This document shows, in pieces, positions 1-8,621 of a stretch of DNA of 64,000 nucleotides (positions are counted from its first letter, which is position 1; every line of letters begins with the position of its first letter). The notes beneath the pieces were generated by a model. That model made no database searches. It saw only the letters and a list, made by a program, of their open reading frames with translations, and was not told the origin of the DNA. This DNA is from Flavimaribacter sp039888615 (GTDB lineage Bacteria > Pseudomonadota > Alphaproteobacteria > Rhizobiales > Rhizobiaceae): assembly GCA_039888615.1 (NCBI GenBank), contig JBDQQS010000002.1; one strand, given 5' to 3'. The translations under genes and the position numbers were made by a program.

Positions 1-665
1 TCGGTTGCAGTCTTGCCGAATTCTCCCGGCAAGCCCAGGCCGCCGAATTCGCCGTCGATTTCAAAAGGCGCGGCCCAGAAATGCGGCCCCTCGCCGACCA
101 GAACCGATCCCACCGGATTGACCGCGACAAGCGCGCCGAGGGTGAAGCTGTCGGCAACGCCGCAGGACGAGGAGCCCAGGCCGCCCTTGACGATCGCCGT
201 CAGCGCGCCATAGCCGGCGCCGGCTGTGCCGACGTCGAAGGCCTTCCCCGCGTTTTGTGCGGCTGCGTATCCGAGTTCGCGATAGGGAGAATACCGCCCC
301 CAGTCCTTGTCTCCGCCGTTGGTGAGGTCGAAGATAATGGCAGAAGGCACAATGGGAATCCGGAAATCGCCAGTCTGGAAGCCGACGCCCTGTTCGCGCA
401 GGGCCGCCTGGACCCCCGAGGCGGCGTCGAGGCCAAACGCCGAACCGCCGGAAATCGCGATGGCGTCGATATGTTCGACGGCGTTGTGCGGTTCAAGGAG
501 ATCGGTCTCGCGGGTGCCCGGCGCACCGCCGAGAACCTGCACGGCCGCTGTCGCCGGTTTCGGGCAGACAAGAGCGGTCACGCCCGATTTCAGAGTATCG
601 TCAGCGGCGTTGCCCACAAGCAACCCGTCGACGTCGGTTATGAGATTGAACGGTCCTGTTTTCAC
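1..665 (-). CDS. P1-family peptidase (S58, DmpA/L-aminopeptidase-D-esterase type), C-terminus cut by window edge
   Basis: About 221 codons are visible. The start is a GTG at 665 with an AGAGGT ribosome site about six bases upstream. The N-terminal part shows the family's GVTALVCPK stretch and AISGGSAFGLDAASGV, and later KGGLGSSSCGVADSF followed by LGALVAVNPVGS, the region where S58 enzymes self-cleave to expose an N-terminal nucleophile. These enzymes release N-terminal residues from peptides or amides. The family is usually 320-380 residues, so a third is missing here. It lies 22 bases downstream of a periplasmic binding protein on the same strand, so the two are probably cotranscribed. The substrate is unknown. 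Confidence 0.85.
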   Translation of the reverse strand, partial: MKTGPFNLITDVDGLLVGNAADDTLKSGVTALVCPKPATAAVQVLGGAPGTRETDLLEPHNAVEHIDAIAISGGSAFGLDAASGVQAALREQGVGFQTGDFRIPIVPSAIIFDLTNGGDKDWGRYSPYRELGYAAAQNAGKAFDVGTAGAGYGALTAIVKGGLGSSSCGVADSFTLGALVAVNPVGSVLVGEGPHFWAAPFEIDGEFGGLGLPGEFGKTAT

Positions 666-687
666 GCAATACCTCTGATCGAAAAGG

Positions 688-1824
688 TCACTGGCTTTCA
701 GCCGGGACAAACTCGACGTCCCGCCAGACCATAAGGCGCATGGGATTGTCTCGCCGGTTGCCGTCGGCTGCAAAGGAGATCGGACCAAGCGCCGTTCGGA
801 ACGCGCCTTTGGACATTTCCTGCGCTACGCTGGTGTCGGCCATTTCCGCTGACCGTTTGGCTGCGAGCGCGATCTGGGCTGCGGCGAAAGCCGGTATGCG
901 GTATCCGTTCGGAAGCGTCTCGGTTCTCTCGAAAACGGCGCGGGCGGCGGCCGCCGTGTCAAGCGTTTCGGCGCCAGGCAACATGACCGCGAAAACGCCA
1001 TTGGCGAGCGGCGGATCTGCGTCCGGCGCATTCAGCGCATCGCCGCCCATGAAGGTCAACTCCAGCCCGGCTTCCGCAGCGTCTCGTGCGATTATCGCCG
1101 CGTCAGGGCGGTCTCCGCCGAGGAAAATATGCGTTGCCCCGGATTTCTCGAGCCGCCGCACAAGCGGAAACTGCTTTTCCTGCGATGGGCGGTAATTGTC
1201 GACGAACACCGGCTTGATGCCTGTTGTTTCTAGCGCCAGGCGCACGGACTCGGCGAGTTCGCGACCATAGACGGTGCCGTCGTCGATGAGCGCCAGCGGC
1301 TTGCCCGACCATTGCGTGGCGATTATTTCGGCAATCTTGGCTGATTCATCTGCGACGCTCGGGGCCAATCTGTAAAACTCCCAACCGAAACGGTCGGCGT
1401 CTTCTGAAACGAGTTCAGAACGCACACCGAGGGTGATTGCCGGAATATCTGAAGACGAAAGTATCGGCAGGGCCGACGCCAGGCTCTCCATGCACAGGAA
1501 GCCGATGACCACGTCCACGCCGGCCTCGACAAACGCGCTGGCCGCATCCGCGCCGCTTTCGGCGTCGCAATTGTCCGGTTCGTCGACAATGTCGACGATT
1601 GATCCGGGGGCCGTATCGGCAAAAATTCTGACCCCTTGGTCGACCTGTTTGCCGAGAATGGAGAAATTGCCGTCAGAAGGCGCGAATATGCCGATGCGCA
1701 GGCCTTTTGGACGCGACTGCGCATGCGCCATTCCGGTTGGATCCACCAACATGGCGAAAAAGAGCGCAGCCAGCAGCCTGTTGGACCTGAATTTTACCAT
1801 GTGTTGTCGGCTTTCGGAGCGCAT
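688..1824 (-). CDS. ABC transporter substrate-binding protein, branched-chain amino acid (LivJ/peripla_BP_6) type
   Basis: A 378-residue periplasmic binding protein. It has an N-terminal signal peptide ending near AHAQ, then LRIGIFAPSDG at the start of the first lobe and a Leu/Ile/Val-binding-protein-like fold, with FYRLAPSVADES, ALIDDGTVYGRE and HIFLGGDRPDA as recognisable strands. An internal ATG at 1800 gives a tidier signal peptide (MVKFRSNRLLAALFF) and could be the real start. No permease or ATPase genes lie beside it, so its transport partner is not in view or it acts as a sensor. It heads the probable operon with the P1 peptidase. The ligand cannot be deduced. Confidence 0.85.
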   Translation of the reverse strand: MRSESRQHMVKFRSNRLLAALFFAMLVDPTGMAHAQSRPKGLRIGIFAPSDGNFSILGKQVDQGVRIFADTAPGSIVDIVDEPDNCDAESGADAASAFVEAGVDVVIGFLCMESLASALPILSSSDIPAITLGVRSELVSEDADRFGWEFYRLAPSVADESAKIAEIIATQWSGKPLALIDDGTVYGRELAESVRLALETTGIKPVFVDNYRPSQEKQFPLVRRLEKSGATHIFLGGDRPDAAIIARDAAEAGLELTFMGGDALNAPDADPPLANGVFAVMLPGAETLDTAAAARAVFERTETLPNGYRIPAFAAAQIALAAKRSAEMADTSVAQEMSKGAFRTALGPISFAADGNRRDNPMRLMVWRDVEFVPAESQ

Positions 1825-2107
1825 TCCTGTTGGTTCGGCGAACGCATCTGACGAATTCGTTCATTCTGACGCTGACGAAAGCAGCCTGAAAGGATGCCGT
1901 CGCCAGCGCTGGTCCACCGGCCTGATTTGGACACGAGCAGGTGGCGTTCGTCAATGTGAGGGTTAGAAAAATCGAACAGGCGGCCTCACCGCAAACCGGG
2001 CTTGTCATCGCTCGAAGCGCAAGAAAAATTCACCGGTGGTGCTTTCATTCAAAGCCAATCCATTTATGTAGGACGATACGCCGCGGACGTCGCTGCGGCG
2101 TCGGAGT

Positions 2108-2608
2108 ATGCAATTGTTGGACAGCAAAACAGTTAACGCACAGGATTATCGGGACGCCATGGCGCATTACGCCGGCCATGTGCAGCTCGTCACCACAGAG
2201 CATGAGGGCGTTCGCCGCGGGGTTACGGTGACGGCGGCGTGCTCGGTTTCCGATAATCCTCCCACGGTTCTGGTCTGCCTGAACCGATCCAATGCGAGCA
2301 ACGGAATATTTCTCGACAGGGGGTATTTTGCGCTCAACACGCTGGCGGTTCAGCATCAGGAAATGGCTGCGGCGTTCGCCGGATTCGACAACAAGACTGC
2401 TGACGAACGGTTCGCCATGGCTCGGTGGGATACGCTCGTCACCGGATGCCCGACCTTGATGGACGCCACGGCTGTTTTTGATTGCCGGCTGATTGAGCAT
2501 AAGATCGTCGCGACACACATGATCCTGTTCGGGGAAGTGGTCGGCTTGCGTGAAACCGAAAACCAGCAGGCGCTGATGTTTCTGGAACGCACCTGGAGAA
2601 CCTTGTAG
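2108..2608 (+). CDS. Flavin reductase family protein (FMN-binding, HpaC/RutF-like)
   Basis: 166 residues, the normal size for the flavin-reductase-like domain. Family signatures are the GVTVTAACSVSDNPPTVLVC stretch near residues 39-58 and FALNTLAVQHQEMA with AAFAG just after it. Such proteins reduce FMN or FAD with NAD(P)H and pass the free reduced flavin to a monooxygenase. It is four bases upstream of the CoxD-like gene and likely in the same transcript. The FAD monooxygenase at 7549 belongs to the single-component class and would not normally need it, so the partner is unclear. Confidence 0.85.
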   Translation: MQLLDSKTVNAQDYRDAMAHYAGHVQLVTTEHEGVRRGVTVTAACSVSDNPPTVLVCLNRSNASNGIFLDRGYFALNTLAVQHQEMAAAFAGFDNKTADERFAMARWDTLVTGCPTLMDATAVFDCRLIEHKIVATHMILFGEVVGLRETENQQALMFLERTWRTL

Positions 2609-2612
2609 TCAG

Positions 2613-3542
2613 ATGTCGAAAAACGAAATCAATGCCTTTCCCGCGACAATCGATGAAACGCAGGCGCTTCTCGAAGGTCAGGACTACGTCGCAAGCCGCG
2701 CGCTTTCCACCGTTTTGTATCTGGGGCTCAAGATGCGCCGGCCGATCTTCCTCGAAGGAGAGGCGGGCGTCGGCAAGACTGAAATCGCCAAGGTGCTTTC
2801 TCAGGCGTTGGGCCGGCCGCTGATCAGACTGCAATGCTACGAGGGTCTGGATATCTCGTCGGCAGTCTATGAATGGAACTATCCGGCGCAAATGCTGGAG
2901 ATCCGCATGGCTGAAGCCACCGGAGAGACCAGTCGCGACAGTATAGAGAAGGGTATATTTTCCGAACGCTACCTGATCAAGCGTCCCGTTTTGCAGGCGG
3001 TGTCGGCGCCGGAGGGCGAAGCGCCCGTCTTCCTGATCGACGAACTCGATCGCACAGACGAGGCCTTCGAGGCTTTTCTCCTCGAAATCCTTTCCGACAA
3101 CCAGGTGACGATTCCCGAAATTGGTACGATCAGGGCGTCGGAACCGCCGATCGTGATCATCACGACCAACCGGACGCGCGAGATCCACGACGCCTTGAAG
3201 CGGCGTTGCCTCTATCATTGGGTGGATTACCCGGACGCAGCAACGGAGCTCGAGATCATCAGACGCAAGGTGCCGGGCTGCAACGAGGATCTGTCGGCCG
3301 AGATTGTCGCCTATGTTCAGAAATTGCGCGAGATTGAGCTTTTCAAGAACCCGGGCGTCGCCGAAACGATCGACTGGGCGACGGCCTTGACCGAACTCGA
3401 CAAACTGGCGCTTGATCCGGAAACCGTGTCAGACACGTTGGGAACGCTCCTGAAATACCAGGACGACATCGCCCGGATCGAGGGCAGCGAAGGTCGGAAA
3501 ATCCTCGAAGAGGTTAAAGTCGATCTGTCGCCGGCGCAGTAG
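2613..3542 (+). CDS. coxD: CoxD-like MoxR-family AAA+ ATPase
   Basis: 309 residues. Walker A is GEAGVGKT at residues 49-56, Walker B is VFLIDELDR, and sensor 1 lies in IVIITTNRTREIHD. The tract RLQCYEGLDISSAVYEWNYP is characteristic of CoxD rather than generic MoxR. CoxD is a membrane-linked chaperone that acts on the copper-sulfur-molybdenum site of aerobic CO dehydrogenase in Oligotropha; relatives occur with other molybdenum hydroxylases. Order CoxD, CoxE, XdhC here matches a cox-type maturation block. The name reflects family membership; no coxMSL genes lie in the window, so the true client enzyme is unknown. Confidence 0.85.
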   Translation: MSKNEINAFPATIDETQALLEGQDYVASRALSTVLYLGLKMRRPIFLEGEAGVGKTEIAKVLSQALGRPLIRLQCYEGLDISSAVYEWNYPAQMLEIRMAEATGETSRDSIEKGIFSERYLIKRPVLQAVSAPEGEAPVFLIDELDRTDEAFEAFLLEILSDNQVTIPEIGTIRASEPPIVIITTNRTREIHDALKRRCLYHWVDYPDAATELEIIRRKVPGCNEDLSAEIVAYVQKLREIELFKNPGVAETIDWATALTELDKLALDPETVSDTLGTLLKYQDDIARIEGSEGRKILEEVKVDLSPAQ

Positions 3543-3548
3543 AGTGAG

Positions 3549-4763
3549 ATGACCACAACCGACAAGGCAGTGGAGACCGGCCGACTGGCCGACAATATCG
3601 TATTTTTCGCGCGAACACTGCGGAAGGCCGGCATGCGGATCGGACCGGCGGCCGTTCGCGACGCGATCGAAGCGGTTCGCGCCGGCGGCATCGGCTCTCG
3701 CGAGGATTTCTACTGGACGCTGCACGCCGTTCTCGTCAATCGCCGCGAGGATCATGTCCTGTTCGATGAGGCGTTTCGGCTCTTCTGGCGGTCGCGCGAT
3801 CTTGTCGAAAAGATGCTGGAGTTGTTTTCACCCGTGGCGCCGCCTAATCGGCCGCGAGAGAAGCCCCGCGCCGGTGAAACGCGAATCAACGACGCGCTTG
3901 CCGAAAATCGCCGCAATCCGCCGACGCGTGACACGCCGCCGGAGATCGAGGTGGACGCGCGGCAATCGAGTTCCGGGACGGAAGTCCTCAAATCGCTGGA
4001 TTTTGCGCAGATGACGGCCTCCGAGATGGAAGAGGCGAAGCGGGCTCTCGGTCGATTGATGTTGCCCGTGGATATGGTTCGAACGCGCCGCTATCGACGC
4101 GCGTCGAACGGGCGGCAGATCGATCCGCGCGCCACTATGCGAACCGCTCTGAGACGCGGCGGCTCGATCATATTGCCCGAGTTTCGAAAACGCAGGGAGA
4201 TCCATCCGCCGCTGGTCGTTCTGGCCGATATCTCCGGATCCATGAACCAGTACACGCGCATTTTCCTGCATTTCCTGCATCTTCTCACCGAGAAGCGCCG
4301 CAAGGTGCACACATTTCTCTTCGGCACACGATTGACGAATGTCACCCGGCAGATGCGTTTCAAGGATCCAGACGTCGCGGTCGAGGAATGTTCGGCGGCC
4401 GTGGAGGACTGGTCAGGCGGCACGCGTATCGCCGAGACGCTGGAAGAGTTCAATCGTCTGTGGTCGCGGCGTGTGCTTTCGCAGGGCGCGGTTGTGTTGT
4501 TGATCACCGACGGTCTGGAGCGGGAGGTCGATAACGATCTCGAAGCGCAGATCGAGAGGTTGCATAAATCCTGCCGACGGCTGATCTGGCTTAATCCGTT
4601 GCTGCGTTTCGACGGGTTCGAGGCGCGGGCAGGCGGTGTGAGAAAGATGCTCCCGCATGTTGACGAGTTCCGCGCCGTGCACAATCTTAACGCCATATCC
4701 GACCTGGTCGCAGCACTGGACGGTAGCGGCAGGGCCGATGTGGATCCACGACGGTTTCTGTAG
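3549..4763 (+). CDS. coxE: CoxE-like von Willebrand factor A domain protein
   Basis: 404 residues, the usual CoxE length. The C-terminal VWA domain carries a complete MIDAS motif, ADISGSM with D227, S229 and S231, then SGGTRIAETL and LLITDGLE. The N-terminal half starts with a helical region and has a charged, proline-rich middle. VWA proteins of this kind pair with MoxR-type ATPases as a chaperone couple for metal insertion, here the CoxD-like gene six bases upstream. The function follows from the family and gene order; nothing in the sequence identifies the client. Confidence 0.85.
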   Translation: MTTTDKAVETGRLADNIVFFARTLRKAGMRIGPAAVRDAIEAVRAGGIGSREDFYWTLHAVLVNRREDHVLFDEAFRLFWRSRDLVEKMLELFSPVAPPNRPREKPRAGETRINDALAENRRNPPTRDTPPEIEVDARQSSSGTEVLKSLDFAQMTASEMEEAKRALGRLMLPVDMVRTRRYRRASNGRQIDPRATMRTALRRGGSIILPEFRKRREIHPPLVVLADISGSMNQYTRIFLHFLHLLTEKRRKVHTFLFGTRLTNVTRQMRFKDPDVAVEECSAAVEDWSGGTRIAETLEEFNRLWSRRVLSQGAVVLLITDGLEREVDNDLEAQIERLHKSCRRLIWLNPLLRFDGFEARAGGVRKMLPHVDEFRAVHNLNAISDLVAALDGSGRADVDPRRFL

Positions 4764-4789
4764 GTGGCCTGACCCGAGGGAGATTTTTC

Positions 4790-5119
4790 ATGAGCGAAGC
4801 TGACACTATTCAGGATCCGCTCTCCATTGCGGAGAAATGGAAGCAGGAAGGACGGGAGGTTGCGATCGCCACCGTCGTTCAGACCTGGGGATCGGCGCCG
4901 CGACCCGTAGGCAGCCATCTTGTGATCGATGGCGAGGGCAACTTCCAGGGGTCCGTATCGGGCGGCTGTGTCGAAGGCGCGGTGGTGAGCGAAGCCCTGG
5001 ACGTTATCGACGCCGGTAAATCGAAGATGCTGGAATTCGGCGTCGCCGATGAGACGGCCTGGCGGGTAGGGCTCTCCTGTGGCGGAAAAATATCCGTCTA
5101 TGTCGAAAGGCTGGTTTAG
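4790..5119 (+). CDS. XdhC/CoxI family protein, N-terminal domain only
   Basis: 109 residues matching only the N-terminal XdhC_CoxI domain: TVVQTWGSAPRPVGSHLVI, GSVSGGCVEGAVV and LSCGGKISVYVE, with the two conserved cysteines of GGCVEG and LSCGG. XdhC proteins bind the molybdenum cofactor and help its sulfuration and insertion into xanthine dehydrogenase-type enzymes. The C-terminal Rossmann domain is encoded by the next gene, three bases after this stop. A GAGG-type ribosome site precedes the ATG. Intact stop and start spacing suggests a true split rather than a sequencing frameshift. Confidence 0.85.
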   Translation: MSEADTIQDPLSIAEKWKQEGREVAIATVVQTWGSAPRPVGSHLVIDGEGNFQGSVSGGCVEGAVVSEALDVIDAGKSKMLEFGVADETAWRVGLSCGGKISVYVERLV

Positions 5120-5122
5120 ACG

Positions 5123-5815
5123 GTGGATTTTCAACTCCTCAAAAAACTCAATGCGGAGCGGGCGGCGCGGCGCGCTGTCATCCACGTCACGGGCGTTGAC
5201 GACGACGACGAACAACTCGTTCTGGAGCAGGATGAGATATCCGGAGAACTGGGAGAGGCGGTCGTCGGAGCTTTCAATTCGGGCAAATCGTCGATGGTCG
5301 AGATTGCCGGGCGCAGACAGTTCCTCAATGTCTACGTTCCTCCGGCGCGCATCGTCGTCGTCGGCGCAGTCCACATCAGCCAGGCCCTTGCGCCCATGGC
5401 GAAACTTGCCGGTTTCGATGTGCGCATCATTGACCCGCGCACGGCTTTCGCCACGGAAGTGCGGTTCGTCGATGTCGATCTGGCGGCGGAATGGCCTGAT
5501 GAAGCGCTTAAAGCCCATCCGCTCGACGCCTATACCGCGCTTGCGGCGCTGACCCACGATCCCAAGATCGACGATTACCCGCTGCAGGCGGCGATCGATG
5601 CGGAATGCTTCTATATCGGCGCGCTCGGTAGCCGAAAAACCCATGCGTCCCGAGTGGCGCGGCTTATCAAGGCGGGCAAGTCCGAGGCGGAGATCGGACG
5701 CATTTCCGCGCCCATCGGCCTTGATATCGGCGCGGCAAGCCCATCGGAAATCGCAGTCGCAATACTTGCGGACATCATCCAGGCGCTCAGGAAGAGAAAG
5801 GCGGTCGCCCCGTGA
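5123..5815 (+). CDS. XdhC family protein, C-terminal Rossmann domain (CoxF-like)
   Basis: 230 residues beginning with GTG. After a divergent N-terminal part it has the XdhC_C Rossmann core: RIVVVGAVHISQALAPMAK, then FDVRIIDPR, ALTHDPKIDD, FYIGALGSRKTHASR and GLDIGAASPSEIAVAI. In the family the usual glycine-rich loop is VGAGHIG; here it is VGAVHIS. It should act with the preceding N-terminal half in molybdenum cofactor loading. Its stop overlaps the GTG start of the next gene (GTGA), so translation is probably coupled. Confidence 0.85.
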   Translation: MDFQLLKKLNAERAARRAVIHVTGVDDDDEQLVLEQDEISGELGEAVVGAFNSGKSSMVEIAGRRQFLNVYVPPARIVVVGAVHISQALAPMAKLAGFDVRIIDPRTAFATEVRFVDVDLAAEWPDEALKAHPLDAYTALAALTHDPKIDDYPLQAAIDAECFYIGALGSRKTHASRVARLIKAGKSEAEIGRISAPIGLDIGAASPSEIAVAILADIIQALRKRKAVAP

Positions 5816-7446
5816 AATTTGGTCCCGTCGGGCTCGATGACGCACGAGGCTCGGTTCTTGCCCACTCCGTCAAGGCGGGTGCGCGACGGCTGAGAAAAGG
5901 CACGGTTCTCGGCGAGGACGAAATCGCCATGCTGCGCGACGCCGGCATTGGTGAAGTTATCGTGGCGAGGCTGGATTCCGGGGACGTCGGAGAGGACGCA
6001 GCCGCAGGCACGCTCGGCAATTCCATGGTCGAACCGGGACTGACTGCGGAGCCGGCGTCGACCGGAAGGGTCAATCTCGTTGCGCGCTGGAATGGCCTGT
6101 TTCGGGTCGATCGTGACCGGGTTGACGCATTCAACCGCATTGATCCGGCGATAACGCTCGCCACCGTACCAGATTGCACGACCCTTCTGGCGGGCGAGAT
6201 GGCGGCGACCGTCAAGATCATCCCGCTCGCCGTTTCTGAAAGTCGATTGGCCGATGCGTTTGCGCTTCTGGAGGGAGACGCCATTTTTCGCGTAAAGCCC
6301 TTTGAACCGCGCGCCGTCGGTCTGATCGCCACCGAACTACCGTCTCTGAAACCTTCTGTCATGGACAAGACCGCGCGTCTGCTTGCCCAACGGCTCGGCG
6401 TCTCTGGCAGCGAAATCAGAACGGAACGTCGCGTTCCTCACGATGCGAAGGCGGTCGCAGACGGTATTCGCGCACTGGCGGAAGACTGCGACATGATCGT
6501 CGTCTTCGGAGCGTCAGCAGTGGTGGACGATCATGACGTAATACCGGCTGCGATCGAACTTGCCGGAGGAGCTGTCGAACGCGTCGGCATGCCGGTCGAT
6601 CCCGGCAATCTTCTGGTGCTCGGAAGCCTTGATCAGATTCCGGTCATCGGTGCGCCCGGCTGCGCGCGCAGCCCGAAGGAAAACGGTTTCGACTGGGTGC
6701 TTGCCCGCATCCTCGCCGGTGAAACGCCAACCTCCGACGTTATCGCCGGAATGGGCGTGGGCGGTTTGCTGGCGGAAATACCGAGCAGGCCTTCGCCGCG
6801 TCAGGCGGGAGAAACGCCCGGGAGCCTCAAACCTGTGTTGGAGACGATCATTCTCGCCGCCGGCAGATCGAGCCGCATGCAAAAGGGGGCGTCCGGTGAC
6901 GCCCCGCACAAGCTTCTCGCCGAATTTGACGGGGTTCCTCTGATCCGTCGAACGGTCGAAACGGCTTTGGCGGCCGGCGTCGGTAAAGTTCATGTTGTGA
7001 CCGGATACCGCGCTGCCGAGATTGAGGCGGCGCTGACAGGGCTCGACGTCAACGTGGTCCATTGCCCGGATTATCAGGACGGCATGGCGTTTTCGCTGCG
7101 CGCCGGTCTTGCCGCGCTGTCGGAAAAGACCTCCGGAATGCTGGTCTTGCTTGCGGACATGCCATTTGTCTCGGCGGATGATCTTCGCCGTCTCGCAAAG
7201 GCTTTCGATGATGCTGGCGGCCAGTCGATCACTCGCGCAGCCAGCGGGAACAAGCGAGGCAATCCGCTGATTTTGCCCAGAAGCACATTCGCCGCCATCG
7301 GCCAGTTGGAAGGCGATGTCGGAGCCAGGAGCATCGTCGCCTCCAGCGGTCTCGATGTCGTCGACGTCGATATCGGAGACGCCGCGCTGATAGACGTGGA
7401 TACGCGGGAGGCGGTGACGGAAGCCGGAGGCGTATTGAAAGGCTGA
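5812..7446 (+). CDS. Molybdopterin-binding (MoeA/MoCF-like) and MocA/MobA-like nucleotidyltransferase fusion
   Basis: 544 residues with two parts. Residues about 1-330 resemble the molybdopterin-binding MoCF fold (VGLIATELPS, a long central region, IVVFGASAVVDDHDV, VIGAPGCARSPKENGFDW). Residues about 340-540 form an NTP-transferase domain with LAAGRSSRM near residue 348, HKLLAEFDG, MLVLLADMPFV and NPLILP, as in MocA, which makes molybdopterin cytosine dinucleotide. A cytosine-dinucleotide cofactor would suit a cox/xanthine dehydrogenase-class enzyme. It starts at GTG 5812 overlapping the XdhC stop. Base preference (CTP or GTP) is inferred only. Confidence 0.85.
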   Translation: MKFGPVGLDDARGSVLAHSVKAGARRLRKGTVLGEDEIAMLRDAGIGEVIVARLDSGDVGEDAAAGTLGNSMVEPGLTAEPASTGRVNLVARWNGLFRVDRDRVDAFNRIDPAITLATVPDCTTLLAGEMAATVKIIPLAVSESRLADAFALLEGDAIFRVKPFEPRAVGLIATELPSLKPSVMDKTARLLAQRLGVSGSEIRTERRVPHDAKAVADGIRALAEDCDMIVVFGASAVVDDHDVIPAAIELAGGAVERVGMPVDPGNLLVLGSLDQIPVIGAPGCARSPKENGFDWVLARILAGETPTSDVIAGMGVGGLLAEIPSRPSPRQAGETPGSLKPVLETIILAAGRSSRMQKGASGDAPHKLLAEFDGVPLIRRTVETALAAGVGKVHVVTGYRAAEIEAALTGLDVNVVHCPDYQDGMAFSLRAGLAALSEKTSGMLVLLADMPFVSADDLRRLAKAFDDAGGQSITRAASGNKRGNPLILPRSTFAAIGQLEGDVGARSIVASSGLDVVDVDIGDAALIDVDTREAVTEAGGVLKG

Positions 7447-7548
7447 GCAGTCCAAGGTTCTCTTTGACGGGTGGAACTGCAGCCCGGCCATTCTACTACC
7501 TGTTGATATGCGGTATGTTCAGGTCCTGTTTGGAAATCGGAGGGGGCT

Positions 7549-8613
7549 GTGATGAATGTGATGGTTGTCGGCGCGGGGCCGACCGGACTGACTGCTGCGG
7601 TCGAGCTTGCCAGACGCGGCGTCGATGTCCGTATCGTCGATAAACGCGCCGACGGCTCCGGCTTTTCGCGGGCCGTCGGAATCCTGCCCAAAAGTCTCGA
7701 ACTTCTGGAGGCGTCGGGCGCAAGCGCACGATTGCTCGATGAAGGCGTCAGAATTCAGCGCGTCCATGTTTTTCAGGGAAAGCAGGAAGTACTCACGGTA
7801 TCGCTGGGTCAGCAGGGCGCTGACGGTGGTTTCATTCTCGCGTTGGCGCAGGACCGAACGGAAGCGATCCTGCGCGACTGCCTCTCACACCATGGCGTCG
7901 CCGTGGAATGGTCGCGAGAACTGACTGATTTCCGGCAGGAGGCCGACTGCGTCCACGCGGTCTTTGCGGACGGCGCGACGGAGGACTTCGACTATCTGGT
8001 TGGGGCCGACGGCGTTCGAAGCCACGTTCGCGAGGCGCTTGGCGTCGACTATGACGGGATAGATCTGCCCGAAACCTGGTCGATCGCCGATGTCGACGCA
8101 AACGGCTGGCCCTATGACAAGAGCTTCGTCATCTTCAGGCTGGATCATGGTCGCGTGGCGGTGGTCGTGCCGCTCGACGCCAATCGATACCGGGTCATCT
8201 CGAATACGGACAACGCGCTTGCGGCGCTGCCTTTGCCGCTGGCGGTCACGAATACCCATCGCGAAGGCGAATTCAAGATATCTGTTCGTCAGGTCGACCG
8301 ATACGATATCGACCGGGTCTATCTCGCCGGCGACGCAGCCCACTGCCATTCGCCGGTCGGGGGAAGGGGCATGAACCTGGGTATCGACGATGCGGCGGAA
8401 TTCGCAAGGAGGCTAGCGCAAGGAACGCTCGACGGCTACGGCGAAAGTCGACACGCGCGGGGCCGACGCGTCATCAAGGCCAGCGAGGGACTGAGAAAAT
8501 TCGTGACGTCGCAATCCGGTGTCAACGCCATTCTGTTTCGCGTGTTGACGGCGGCCATCGGTCGCGTGCCCGCCCTGCAACGCCGTCTTGGCAGGGCGAT
8601 ACTTTACGACTGA
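7549..8613 (+). CDS. FAD-dependent aromatic-type monooxygenase (FAD_binding_3), short
   Basis: 354 residues. The N-terminal dinucleotide-binding loop is VVGAGPTGLTAAVELA, followed by DVRIVDKR; the central DG-type motif is YLVGADGVRSHVRE and the FAD ribityl motif is VYLAGDAAHCHSPVGGRGMN. The fold is that of flavoprotein hydroxylases. It is clearly shorter than the 500-600 residue phenol hydroxylase group, lacking the C-terminal thioredoxin-like extension. A 102-base gap separates it from the cofactor genes, so it may have its own promoter. The substrate is unknown. Confidence 0.82.
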   Translation: MMNVMVVGAGPTGLTAAVELARRGVDVRIVDKRADGSGFSRAVGILPKSLELLEASGASARLLDEGVRIQRVHVFQGKQEVLTVSLGQQGADGGFILALAQDRTEAILRDCLSHHGVAVEWSRELTDFRQEADCVHAVFADGATEDFDYLVGADGVRSHVREALGVDYDGIDLPETWSIADVDANGWPYDKSFVIFRLDHGRVAVVVPLDANRYRVISNTDNALAALPLPLAVTNTHREGEFKISVRQVDRYDIDRVYLAGDAAHCHSPVGGRGMNLGIDDAAEFARRLAQGTLDGYGESRHARGRRVIKASEGLRKFVTSQSGVNAILFRVLTAAIGRVPALQRRLGRAILYD

Positions 8614-8621
8614 ACGAAATT

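Noticed and set aside
2083..2102. CGCCGC/GCGGCG hairpin just before the flavin reductase gene
   Set aside because: Only six pairs in very GC-rich sequence, with no further support for a regulatory role.
4091..5845. 584-codon open frame on the minus strand opposite CoxE and XdhC genes
   Set aside because: It runs antisense to well-identified genes, is rich in Arg and His as expected from the GC-rich opposite strand, and shows no family pattern.
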